Shown here piece by piece: positions 32,421 to 40,093 of a DNA stretch of 64,000 bases (positions are counted from its first letter, which is position 1; every line of letters begins with the position of its first letter). Made by a program: the position numbers and the translations under genes. The notes below the pieces were generated by a model, which worked only from the letters and a program-made list of their open reading frames with translations, was not told the DNA's origin and did not search any database. This DNA is from PALSA-612 sp963776375 (GTDB lineage Bacteria; Actinomycetota; Thermoleophilia; Gaiellales; Gaiellaceae). The DNA lies in assembly GCA_963776375.1 (NCBI GenBank), contig CAVZMF010000002.1, forward strand, positions 806,001 through 870,000, given 5' to 3'.

Positions 32421-34933
32421 GAAAGCGCGGCGACGAGCAGCTCCTGCCCGGCGTCCAGCGCGTCGCCGAGCTTCTCGGGCTCGCGCCCTCCCGCCTCGGC
32501 GAAGTCCGGGCGGCCACCGCCGCCGCCCTTCACGACCTGGGCGATCTCGCGGATGACCTGCGATGCGTCCAGCCCGCGGTCGACCAGCCCCTTGTCGATG
32601 TTGAGGACGAGCTGTACGCGCCCGTCGACGCGCGCACCGAGGAGGACGGCGCCCACCTTCCGCTGCTGCTTGATCCGGTCGGACAGGTCCCTGAGAGGCG
32701 TGGCCGACTCCTTCACCTCGATGACCGCGACGCTGGCGTCCTCGTAGCGGACGACGAGGTCCTCTTCGGCCACGGCAGCCGCCGGCGCCTTCTTCTGCTC
32801 TCGCCGTACCCGCTCGAGCTCGGCGCGCAGCTCGTCCGCCTCGCGCGAGCGTCCGTGCAGGAGCGCGTAGGCCTCGCCCGACGTGACCGCCTCGATCCGG
32901 CGGGCGCCGGCGCCGACAGAGCTCTCCGAGAGGATCGCGAACGGGCCGATCTCCGCCGTCCAGCGCACGTGCGTGCCGCCGCAGAGCTCCATCGAGAAGC
33001 CGGGGATCTCGATCACGCGCACCTCGTCGCCGTACTTCTCGCCGAACAGCATCGTCGCGCCCAGGTTCCGCGCCTCGTCGATCGTCGTCACGTACGCGCG
33101 GACGGGCAGGTTCTCGAACACCTTGCGGTTGACGATCTCCTCGACCTCGTGCCGCTGCTCCGTGGTCAGCGCCTCCGTGTGCGTGAAGTCGAAGCGCAGC
33201 TTGTCGGGCCGCACGGCCGAGCCTGCCTGCCGCACGTGCTCGCCCAGCACCTGCCGCAGCGCCTCGTGAAGGAGGTGCGTCGCCGTGTGGTTGGCCATCG
33301 TCGGAAAGCGGTGCGCCCAGGGGACGACCGCCCTGACACGGTCGCCGACGGCGAAGCCCTCGCCGCGGAAGGTCAGCACCTGGTCGTCGCCGACGCGCGT
33401 GGCCCGCTCGAGCTCGGCGCGGGCGCGGGTCTGCTCGTTCTCGATCCACCCGGCGTCGGACACCTGGCCGCCGCCCTCGGCGTAGAACGGCGACTCGTGG
33501 AGCTTCGCATCGAAGAGGCCGTCGTCGCGCGGCTCGAGGGCCGCGATCGCCGTCAGCACCTCGGTCTTCTCGTAGCCGACAAACTCCGTCGGCCGCTCGC
33601 CGACGAGCCCCACCTCGAAGGCGCCCGCGGAGCGGGAGCGCTCGCGTTGCTGCTCCATCCGCCGCGTGAACTCCTCCTCGTCGATCGCCAGCCCGCGCTC
33701 GTGCGCCAGCTCGCGGGTGAGCTCGTACGGGAAGCCGTACGTGTCGTGGAGCCTGAAGGCGTCCTCGCCCGAGATCGCGTCGCCGCCCGAGGCGATCTCC
33801 TCGAACAGTCGCAGGCCGCGCGACAGCGTCCGGGAGAAGCTCTCCTCCTCGGCAGTGAGGATGCGCGCGATCTCGTCGCGGTGCTCGGGGAGCTCCGCGT
33901 AGGCGTCGCCCATCTGCTCGACGACGACGTCGGCGAGGCGCGCGAGGAAGGGCGAGTCGAGCCCGATGCGACCGGCCTGCTGCACGGCGCGGCGGGCGAT
34001 GCGGCGCATGACGTAGCCGCGTCCCTCGTTCGAGGGCACGACGCCCTCCGAGGCGAGGAAGGTCAGGCCGCGGCCGTGGTCGGCGAGGATGCGGTGCGCC
34101 TTCGTCGCCTCGGGGCTGTCGCCGTGCGCGACGCCCGACTCCCCGGCGATCCAGCGCATGATCTGCTGGTAGCCGTCGGTGTCGTAGACCGAGTCGACCT
34201 GCTGGAGGATGCGCGCGGCGCGCTCGAGCCCCATGCCCGTGTCGATGTTCTGCTTGGGGAGCGGGGTCAGCGAGCCGTCCGTGTGCAGCTCGAACTCCAT
34301 GAACACGAGGTTCCAGAACTCGAGGAAGCGCTCGCACTCGCATCCGGGCTGGCACTCGGCGCGGCCGCAGCCCGCCTCCGGCCCCCAGTCGAAGAACATC
34401 TCCGAGTCGGGCCCGCACGGACCCGGCCCGCCGACCGACCAGAAGTTGTCGGCGCGCGGGAGGCGGACGATGCGCTCGGGCGGCATGCCGATCTTCTCCC
34501 ACTCCGTGATCGCGACGTCGTCCTCGTCCAGCCCCAGCTCGGGATCGCCGGCGAACACGCTGACCCAGATCCGATCGCGGTCGAGCTTCATGTGCTCGAA
34601 CATGAACTCCCAGGCGAACTCGATGGCGCCGGCCTTGAAGTACTGCCCGAACGAGAAGTTGCCCAGCATCTCGAAGAAGGTCAGGTGGTAGTTGTCGAGC
34701 CCGACCACGTCGATGTCCGGCGTCCGGAACACCTTCTGCACCGTCGTCAGGAGCGGCGCGGGCGGTTGCTCGCGGCCGAGGAAGAACGGCATCAGCGGCT
34801 GCATCCCGGCGGACGTGAGCAGCGTCGAGCGGTCCTCCGGGCGGGGGATCAGCGGCCAGGACGGGTGGAAGGTGTGCCCCCTGGACTCGAAGAAGGAGCG
34901 GTAGCCCTGGCGGAGCTCGGCGGTCGTGCGCAT
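32417..34933 (-). CDS. alaS: alanyl-tRNA synthetase
   Basis: Class II synthetase, 838 residues from ATG 34933. The start MRTTAELRQGYRSFFESRGH is favoured over a site nine codons upstream because TAGAAT lies 7 nt before it. Catalytic core TFHPSWPLIPRPEDRSTLLT, FFEMLGNFSFGQYFK, QNIDTGMGLERAARIL; editing domain NHTATHLLHEALR and SMELCGGTHVRWT (zinc Cys/His); C-terminal DHHA1 domain ending GGGGGRPDFAEAGG. The alaS-ruvX-mltG order is widespread in Gram-positives. Confidence 0.97.
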   Translation of the reverse strand: MRTTAELRQGYRSFFESRGHTFHPSWPLIPRPEDRSTLLTSAGMQPLMPFFLGREQPPAPLLTTVQKVFRTPDIDVVGLDNYHLTFFEMLGNFSFGQYFKAGAIEFAWEFMFEHMKLDRDRIWVSVFAGDPELGLDEDDVAITEWEKIGMPPERIVRLPRADNFWSVGGPGPCGPDSEMFFDWGPEAGCGRAECQPGCECERFLEFWNLVFMEFELHTDGSLTPLPKQNIDTGMGLERAARILQQVDSVYDTDGYQQIMRWIAGESGVAHGDSPEATKAHRILADHGRGLTFLASEGVVPSNEGRGYVMRRIARRAVQQAGRIGLDSPFLARLADVVVEQMGDAYAELPEHRDEIARILTAEEESFSRTLSRGLRLFEEIASGGDAISGEDAFRLHDTYGFPYELTRELAHERGLAIDEEEFTRRMEQQRERSRSAGAFEVGLVGERPTEFVGYEKTEVLTAIAALEPRDDGLFDAKLHESPFYAEGGGQVSDAGWIENEQTRARAELERATRVGDDQVLTFRGEGFAVGDRVRAVVPWAHRFPTMANHTATHLLHEALRQVLGEHVRQAGSAVRPDKLRFDFTHTEALTTEQRHEVEEIVNRKVFENLPVRAYVTTIDEARNLGATMLFGEKYGDEVRVIEIPGFSMELCGGTHVRWTAEIGPFAILSESSVGAGARRIEAVTSGEAYALLHGRSREADELRAELERVRREQKKAPAAAVAEEDLVVRYEDASVAVIEVKESATPLRDLSDRIKQQRKVGAVLLGARVDGRVQLVLNIDKGLVDRGLDASQVIREIAQVVKGGGGGRPDFAEAGGREPEKLGDALDAGQELLVAALS

Positions 34934-34940
34934 CGCTTCG

Positions 34941-34946
34941 ATTCTA
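34941..34946 (-). promoter_or_regulatory. -10-like TAGAAT before alaS
   Basis: 7 nt before ATG 34933; decides the alaS start. Confidence 0.5.
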
Positions 34947-34981
34947 GGGTTCCGGCTCACGAGCCAGCTTGTCGACGGCGG

Positions 34982-35001
34982 CCCGCGCGTGAAGTCGCGG
35001 G
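34982..35001 (-). terminator. hairpin between the DUF948 gene and alaS
   Basis: CCCGCG/CGCGGG with an 8-nt loop, 11 nt after the DUF948-like gene stop (35012) and before the alaS promoter hexamer. Confidence 0.4.
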
Positions 35002-35011
35002 TTAGGGACGC

Positions 35012-35485
35012 CTACCGAAAGCTGCTCTGTCGGCGACCCGCCTGGTCGAGCTCGTCGGCGAGGTCGGCCATGCGGCGGGTGCCCGCGTCCTTGGCCGTCT
35101 GGACGGCCTCGTTGACGTCGTGGTGCGTCAGGAGCGACGACACGCCGTGGCGCACCGCCGCCGCGAGGGCGGCGAGCACCTGGACGGGCGCGGTCACAAC
35201 CGCGGTGACCGCGCGAACGGCCCGGTCGACTGCGGTGACGGCCTCGACGGCGCTGTCCGTCATCACGTCGACCTTGTCCAGCTCCCGGTTCACCCGGTCG
35301 AGCGTGCCGCCCGTCTTGCTGACTACGGGCAGCACCTCAGCCTCGGTGTGCTCCACCGTCGTGCGCAGCTGCGAGAAGAGGACGCCGAGCCGCCAGAACG
35401 CGTAGGCGATGGCAAGACCGACGACGATCAAGAAGATGATCAGGACGACGTCGAGCGCCTCGCTCGTGGTCACGGCAGGAACCAC
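35012..35485 (-). CDS. DUF948-like membrane-anchored coiled-coil protein
   Basis: 157 residues. One N-terminal membrane helix (LDVVLIIFLIVVGLAIAYAF, about residues 11-30), then a helical cytoplasmic part rich in Val/Ala/Thr and Asp (TVEHTEAEVLPVVSKTGGTL, DRAVRAVTAVVTAPVQVLAA) typical of DUF948. Function unknown; relatives are linked to stress or envelope. GTG 35485 with TAGAAT 6 nt upstream, overlapping the mnmA stop. Confidence 0.7.
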   Translation of the reverse strand: MVPAVTTSEALDVVLIIFLIVVGLAIAYAFWRLGVLFSQLRTTVEHTEAEVLPVVSKTGGTLDRVNRELDKVDVMTDSAVEAVTAVDRAVRAVTAVVTAPVQVLAALAAAVRHGVSSLLTHHDVNEAVQTAKDAGTRRMADLADELDQAGRRQSSFR

Positions 35486-35491
35486 GGCGCG

Positions 35492-35497
35492 ATTCTA
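35492..35497 (-). promoter_or_regulatory. -10-like TAGAAT before the DUF948 gene
   Basis: 6 nt before GTG 35485; TAG is also the mnmA stop codon. Confidence 0.45.
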
Positions 35498-36748
35498 CGC
35501 GGCCCGTAGCACGGTTCCGGCGCCGACGACGGCGTCGCCGTCGTAGAGGACCGCGGTCTGGCCGGGGGCGACGCCGTATCCCGGCTCGTCGAGGAGGAGG
35601 CGGAATCCGCGCGTGGTCTGCTCCACGCGCGCGTTCACGGCCGGCGAGCGGTAGCGGAGCTTCGCCTCGACCTGCGACGCCGGCGCGTAGAGACGGCCGC
35701 GGACAGTGACGCGGTCGCGGGCGAGCAAGGCGCGCGGGCCGACGACGAGCGTGTTCGTGCGCGGCTCGGTGCGGAGAGCGTAGAGCGGCTCGCCGGCGGC
35801 GACGCCGATGCCCTTGCGCTGACCGGGCGTGAACTGCCAGTGGCCGTCGTGCGTCCCGAGGAGGGTTCCGCGCGCGTCGACGATCGAGCCGGGCTTCCGC
35901 CGCAGGCCGCGCCGCTCGAGGAAGGAGCGGTAGTCGTCGCCGCCGAGGAAGCAGGCCTCCTGGCTCTCCGGGCGGCGCGCGGCGGCGAGGCCGGCCTGCT
36001 CGGCCTCGGTCCGCGTCTCGGCCTTCGTCTGCGTGCCGAGCGGGAAGGAGATGCAGTCGAGCCTGCGCGGATCGAGGCGCGCGAGCATGTAGGACTGGTC
36101 CTTGGTCTCATCCGTGGCGCGTGCGAGCAGGAGCCGGCCGCCGCGCTCGACGATGCGTGCGTAGTGGCCGGTGGCGAGACGCGCGGCTCCCGCGCGCCGC
36201 GCGAAGGCGAGGAGCTCCGCGAAGCGGAAGCCGCCGTTGCAGCGCGTGCACGGGTTCGGCGTCTCGCCGCGCGCGTAGCCGCGGACGAACGGCTCGACGA
36301 CCGCGCGGCGGAAGCCCTCGCGCAGGTCGAGCGTGACGTGGGGGATCCCCCGCTCGTGGCAGAGCTTCCGCGCCGACAGCACCGCCGTCGGCGAGCAGCA
36401 GGCGCGCTCGGTGTCGGGCGCTTCCGGGTCAACCCAGAGCCGCAGCGTGACGCCGATCGCGTCCGGGCCCGAGCGGAGCAGGGTCACGGCGCTGTCGACG
36501 CCGCCGCTCATCGCGACGGCGACCCGCGTGGTCGAAGCGGACGCGCGGAAGACGGACCCGATCGCGGCCGCGAGCGCATCGGTGGCGAGGTCGTCGCCGG
36601 GGACCGCCGCCGCCTCCAGCAGGCTCAGCCCGCGGACGTCCTCCGCGAGCCCCTCGGCATCGGCGTCGACGATCCGGTCGCCGTCGAGCCGGAGGCACAC
36701 GGAAGCCCAGTCGCCGCAGCGGGTCGCGTCGCCGAAGGCCTCGATCAT
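35495..36748 (-). CDS. mnmA: tRNA 2-thiouridylase MnmA with N-terminal IscU/NifU-like domain
   Basis: 417 residues. MnmA thiolates U34 of Lys/Glu/Gln tRNAs: PP-loop VAVAMSGGVDSAVTLL (residues 77-92), catalytic Cys in TPNPCTRCNGGFRF and in ESQEACFLGGDDYRSF, ATGHYARI, WQFTPGQRKGIGV, and the C-terminal beta-barrel. Family members normally start at the PP-loop. Here residues 1-70 form an extra domain, MIEAFGDATRCGDWASVCLR continuing LDGDRIVDADAEG and LLEAAAVPGDDLATDAL, which resembles the IscU/NifU scaffold (CGD motif at Cys11) but lacks the usual second and third cluster cysteines. Start ATG 36748, TACTCT 6 nt upstream. Confidence 0.88.
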   Translation of the reverse strand: MIEAFGDATRCGDWASVCLRLDGDRIVDADAEGLAEDVRGLSLLEAAAVPGDDLATDALAAAIGSVFRASASTTRVAVAMSGGVDSAVTLLRSGPDAIGVTLRLWVDPEAPDTERACCSPTAVLSARKLCHERGIPHVTLDLREGFRRAVVEPFVRGYARGETPNPCTRCNGGFRFAELLAFARRAGAARLATGHYARIVERGGRLLLARATDETKDQSYMLARLDPRRLDCISFPLGTQTKAETRTEAEQAGLAAARRPESQEACFLGGDDYRSFLERRGLRRKPGSIVDARGTLLGTHDGHWQFTPGQRKGIGVAAGEPLYALRTEPRTNTLVVGPRALLARDRVTVRGRLYAPASQVEAKLRYRSPAVNARVEQTTRGFRLLLDEPGYGVAPGQTAVLYDGDAVVGAGTVLRAA

Positions 36749-36754
36749 GCGGTC

Positions 36755-36760
36755 AGAGTA
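36755..36760 (-). promoter_or_regulatory. -10-like TACTCT before mnmA
   Basis: 6 nt before ATG 36748; supports the long form of MnmA. Confidence 0.4.
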
Positions 36761-36820
36761 CGCGCCCCGAAACGGCGTCGAATCCTCAAGCCGAGCCCTC
36801 TCCGTGCCGAAGATTGCTCC

Positions 36821-38272
36821 GTGCGTCACGAACTGCGCGAGCGGCTGCTGCCCTTGCTCGTCCTCGGCGCGCTGTTTGCGGTTGCCCCGGCGGTCGTCGA
36901 GTTGGTCATCGGCGGCGATCCGGCGAGCTTCACGGGCCGGGTTCACGTCTTCGCGGTCGGCTTCACCGCGCTCGCGGCAGCCGTCGCCGCGGTCGCGCTG
37001 AGCATCGTCGGCGCCCGCCGTCGCGACGGGCGCACGGTGCTCGCCGCCACCGCCTTTGCGGTCATGGCCGGCCTGCTCGCGCTCCACGGCCTGTCGACGC
37101 CCGGCATCTTCGTCGGCGACAACGGCGTGATCGCGATCACGGGCGGGCTGACCTTGCCGCTGGGCGGGATGATCCTGCTCGTCTCGGTGGCCGTGCCCAG
37201 AGGAATGCTCCGGCGCGTGGGTCCGCTGCTCGCGTTCGAGGGAGCGGCGATCGCCGGGCTGCTCCTGCTCGGCGCGACGGCGCTCGCTGCGCCGTCGATC
37301 GTTCCGCCTGTCCCCGAGCCGAGCAGCTTCAGCGCCCTCACCCTGCTCGCGCTCGGCCTCTTCGCGTTCGGCCTCCTCGCTCTGCGCGCCCTGCGCACGT
37401 TCCTGCTCACGCGGCGTGTCGCGGACCTCGCGGTCGCCGTCGGCCTCGTCTGGCTCCTGACCGCCGTCGTCCCGGCATTGACGATGACCTACGCCGAGCT
37501 GGGCTGGTGGCTCGGGCATGAGCTCGAGCTGAACGGGATCGTCCTCGTCGGCGCGATCGTCGCGCTCGACCTGGCGCGCTCCACCGGCCAGTCGCGCATG
37601 CTCGCCGGTGATCTGAAGGCCGCCGAGCTCGTCGCCGGCGAGGAGGTCTTCCTCGGCTCGAACGTGAGGGCGCTGACCCGGTGCCTGGCCGAGCGGGACG
37701 CGCATACCGAGCAACATGCGCGCCGCGTCGCCCTGCTCGCCGTCCAGGTCGGAGAGTTGCTCGGGCTGCACGCGGGCCACCTGCGCACGCTCGCGATCGG
37801 CGGGCTCGTGCACGACATCGGCAAGCTGTCCATCCCGGACACGATCCTGCGCAAGCCGGGGCCGCTCAGCGAGGACGAGCTCGACGTCGTGCACCGGCAT
37901 CCGGAGTCCGGGAGCCGCCTGCTCCAGGAGCTGGGGGGCTTCTCTACGGCGGCCCGCCGTCTCGTCCACGACCATCACGAGCGGCTCGACGGGAGCGGCT
38001 ATCCCCGCGGCCTGTCCGGTGCAGAGCTCGATCTGCAGACGAGGATCATGGCCGTCTGCGACGTCTTCGACGCGCTCATCTCGCCGCGCGTCTATCGCCC
38101 GGCCTGGACGCACGACGACGCCGTAGCGCTGCTCCGCCGCGAAACCGGCAAGGGCTACGACGCGCGCTGCGTCGCCGCGCTCGAGCAGGTTCTGCTCCGG
38201 GAGTTCGCCCGCACCGGTCCTGGGCCACGGCACCGGCCGCTCGTGCCTGCGGCCGCGCAAGGCGTGCTCTGA
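36821..38272 (+). CDS. multispan membrane HD-GYP phosphodiesterase
   Basis: 483 residues from GTG 36821. About eight membrane helices fill residues 8-260 (for example LLPLLVLGALFAVAPAVVEL and LAVAVGLVWLLTAVVPALTM), then a linker and an HD-GYP domain: DAHTEQHARRVALLAVQVGE, IGGLVHDIGKLSIPDTIL (His331-Asp332), VVHRHPESGSRLLQEL, VHDHHERLDGSGYPRGLSG (the GYP signature), MAVCDVFDALISPRVYRPAW. All metal ligands are present, so c-di-GMP hydrolysis is expected. The membrane part is not a known sensor domain to me. Divergent from mnmA. Confidence 0.85.
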   Translation: MRHELRERLLPLLVLGALFAVAPAVVELVIGGDPASFTGRVHVFAVGFTALAAAVAAVALSIVGARRRDGRTVLAATAFAVMAGLLALHGLSTPGIFVGDNGVIAITGGLTLPLGGMILLVSVAVPRGMLRRVGPLLAFEGAAIAGLLLLGATALAAPSIVPPVPEPSSFSALTLLALGLFAFGLLALRALRTFLLTRRVADLAVAVGLVWLLTAVVPALTMTYAELGWWLGHELELNGIVLVGAIVALDLARSTGQSRMLAGDLKAAELVAGEEVFLGSNVRALTRCLAERDAHTEQHARRVALLAVQVGELLGLHAGHLRTLAIGGLVHDIGKLSIPDTILRKPGPLSEDELDVVHRHPESGSRLLQELGGFSTAARRLVHDHHERLDGSGYPRGLSGAELDLQTRIMAVCDVFDALISPRVYRPAWTHDDAVALLRRETGKGYDARCVAALEQVLLREFARTGPGPRHRPLVPAAAQGVL

Positions 38273-38483
38273 CCCTGCCGAGCCTTGTGGCGACCTAGTG
38301 AACCTGGAGAACCAGGTGGGATACCTGCGGGCCGTCGGCAACGCCTAGAGCCCGACGCGGATTCCCTTTCACTTGCTGTTGGTTCAACTGTACGGCCGCC
38401 GGGTCTCGCACAGGGTCGAGCACGCACGCCCACTCTAACGTCTCCGTCCGGCCGGCCGGAGCGGACACGTCACCCACCCGACA

Positions 38484-38516
38484 GCGCCTGACCCGGGCCA
38501 GGCCCGGGTCAGGCGC
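38484..38516. repeat. perfect 16-bp inverted repeat with single-base centre
   Basis: Left arm GCGCCTGACCCGGGCC, centre A, right arm its exact reverse complement. Located between convergent genes, so it may act as a two-way terminator; the near-zero loop suggests a cruciform or protein site instead. Confidence 0.65.
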
Positions 38517-38527
38517 GGGTCTAGAGC

Positions 38528-38560
38528 GGGGTCAGGCTGGGGTCAGGCTGGGGTCAGGCC
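38528..38560. repeat. three tandem 11-bp repeats GGGGTCAGGCT
   Basis: Copies at 38528-38538, 38539-38549 and 38550-38560 (last base C). The period equals about one helical turn. The GGTCAGG core is shared with the adjacent palindrome. A related GGGTCAGAGCAGGGCCAGGC occurs at about 30846-30865 upstream of aroE. Confidence 0.6.
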
Positions 38561-38598
38561 CCGGTAGCAGGCCGGGACACGGCCCCAACGGCCGGTGA

Positions 38599-39255
38599 TT
38601 ACTGGGGTTGGGGGACGATGCGGATGTACGGCTTCGGCTCTTCCCACTCGCCGAAGATCTCCTTCGCCTCGTCGTTCGAGACGGAGCCCGCGATGATCAC
38701 GTCCTCGCCCTGCTGCCAGTTCACCGGCGTCGAGACCTTGTGCTTCGCGGTCAGCTGCAGCGAGTCGATCACCCGCAGCACCTCGTCGAAGTTGCGCCCG
38801 GTCGTCATCGGGTAGACGAGGATCAGCTTGACCTTCTTGTCGGGGCCGACCACGAACACATTCCGCACCGTCTGGTTGTCGGCGGGCGTGCGGTCTGCCG
38901 CGTCGCCCGAGGCCTCGGCGGCCAGCATCCCGTAGAGCTTTGCGACCGTGAGGAGCGGGTCCGCGATCAGAGGGTAATTGGGGGCTGTGCCTTGCGTCTC
39001 CTCGATGTCCCGCGCCCACGCCTCGTGGTCGCTCTCCGAATCGACCGAGAGGCCGATGATCTTGACGTCGCGTTTGTCGAACTCCGGCTTGATCTTGGCC
39101 ATGTAGCCGAGTTCGGTCGTGCACACTGGCGTGAAGTCCTTCGGATGTGAGAACAGCACGGCCCACGAGTCGCCGATCCAGTCGTGGAAATGAATCGGGC
39201 CTTCCGTCGTCTTGGCCTCGAAGTCTGGTGCGATGTCGCCGATCTGTAGTGCCAT
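38599..39255 (-). CDS. 1-Cys peroxiredoxin (Prx6 type)
   Basis: Thiol peroxidase, 218 residues. Peroxidatic Cys in SHPKDFTPVCTTELG; resolving Cys absent, as in Prx6; the C-terminal extension TPVNWQQGEDVIIAGSVSND is the Prx6 signature region. Catalytic Arg in the RNVFVVGPDKKVKL area. ATG 39255 has AGGAGGAG just upstream. Likely defence against H2O2 or lipid hydroperoxides in the cytoplasm. Confidence 0.95.
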   Translation of the reverse strand: MALQIGDIAPDFEAKTTEGPIHFHDWIGDSWAVLFSHPKDFTPVCTTELGYMAKIKPEFDKRDVKIIGLSVDSESDHEAWARDIEETQGTAPNYPLIADPLLTVAKLYGMLAAEASGDAADRTPADNQTVRNVFVVGPDKKVKLILVYPMTTGRNFDEVLRVIDSLQLTAKHKVSTPVNWQQGEDVIIAGSVSNDEAKEIFGEWEEPKPYIRIVPQPQ

Positions 39256-39258
39256 CGT

Positions 39259-39266
39259 CTCCTCCT
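39259..39266 (-). promoter_or_regulatory. Shine-Dalgarno of the peroxiredoxin gene
   Basis: AGGAGGAG on the minus strand ending 3 nt before ATG 39255; one of the few consensus sites in the window, suggesting high expression. Confidence 0.6.
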
Positions 39267-39317
39267 GTCGTGCTGATCGCAGTTTTGTACCTAACGCGGC
39301 GGCGTCGTGCGCTGTTC

Positions 39318-39740
39318 CTAGCGAGCGAACGCCCAGCGGACGTCGTCGGTGCCGGCGAGGCCGAGACGCGCGGCCAGCGCGGCAGTGAGATCGAAGTCCT
39401 CGCGCGAGGGCACGGGCGCCCGATCGACCACCTCGGTGTAGACGCGCTTCCCGTGCAGCTCGACGAACATCTTCGTGCCGCACGGGAGCACCGGGTGGAC
39501 GACGCCGAGCGTCGTCGTCCGGAGGAGCCAGCCGCAGCGGGAGCGCTTGCCGGCCGCCGGGTACCTGCGGGTCACCCCGGCGACGGCGCTCGACCAGCCC
39601 GCTCCCTGGCCCACGGCCGGCTGGGGGCCGGACGCGAGCGCGCTGCTTTCGTTCTGCTGCGCCACCGCGACCGCGATCACGCCGGCGAGCAGTCCCGCGC
39701 CCGTCAGCGCGAGCAAACGCTGCCCGAGGGAGGCGCTCAC
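39318..39740 (-). CDS. exported RlpA-like double-psi beta-barrel protein
   Basis: 140 residues. N-terminal signal/anchor LLALTGAGLLAGVIAVAVAQ, spacer, then a DPBB domain: TTTLGVVHPVLPCGTKMFVE, VYTEVVDRAPVPSREDFDLT and AALAARLGL, with the conserved Asp in VVDRAP and two Cys (CGW, PCG). RlpA-type proteins act on peptidoglycan or bind it. Stop of the upstream two-span membrane gene overlaps its start (ATGA). Confidence 0.75.
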   Translation of the reverse strand: MSASLGQRLLALTGAGLLAGVIAVAVAQQNESSALASGPQPAVGQGAGWSSAVAGVTRRYPAAGKRSRCGWLLRTTTLGVVHPVLPCGTKMFVELHGKRVYTEVVDRAPVPSREDFDLTAALAARLGLAGTDDVRWAFAR

Positions 39741-40081
39741 CGCGCCCCTGGCTCCGGGGGCTCGTCGCCGGCGCCGTGACCCGGGGGGAACACCGACGTC
39801 GACGACCCCTCGTCCTCGTCTTCGGGCAGCGGCGCGAGGATCTCCTCGATGTCCCAGCTGTCGACGGGCTCGGCGCCGTCGGCCTCCGGGGGCCAGTCCG
39901 GCGGCGCGTCGACCGAGGTCTCAGACCTCCAGGCCAGCCACTCGATGGCCACCGTCACCAGCCAGGCTCCGCCCATCACGAGGCCGATCACGAGCGGCCG
40001 CAGCTCCGCGAGCCCGCAGGCGATCGCCAGCAGGACGAGGAAGATCAGCTCGAAGGCGAACCGGGGCGTGAACCCGCCCAT
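39737..40081 (-). CDS. two-span membrane protein with acidic C-terminus
   Basis: 114 residues. Two membrane helices, FELIFLVLLAIACGLAEL and LVIGLVMGGAWLVTVAIEWL, then an acidic, Pro/Asp/Glu-rich cytoplasmic-type tail (EEILAPLPEDEDEG). No family recognised. Co-translated with the RlpA-like gene. ATG 40081 is 6 nt after TAGCCT. Confidence 0.65.
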   Translation of the reverse strand: MGGFTPRFAFELIFLVLLAIACGLAELRPLVIGLVMGGAWLVTVAIEWLAWRSETSVDAPPDWPPEADGAEPVDSWDIEEILAPLPEDEDEGSSTSVFPPGHGAGDEPPEPGAR

Positions 40082-40087
40082 GCCCGA

Positions 40088-40093
40088 AGGCTA
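40088..40093 (-). promoter_or_regulatory. -10-like TAGCCT before the two-span membrane gene
   Basis: 6 nt before ATG 40081; TAG is the aspS stop codon. Confidence 0.4.

Larger units (their letters stand above)
38273..38598. other. 326-nt non-coding region with repeats
   Basis: Between the convergent HD-GYP and peroxiredoxin genes. Contains a small hairpin ACCTGG-AGAA-CCAGGT (about 38301-38316), a perfect 33-nt palindrome and three 11-bp tandem repeats (listed separately). Short open frames on both strands (38285-38491, 38295-38477) have no start signals or family resemblance. No gene is called. Confidence 0.6.

Noticed and set aside
38285..38491. Possible small genes in the 38.3-38.6 kb gap on both strands
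   Set aside because: No start signals, no family resemblance and low-complexity composition across the palindrome.
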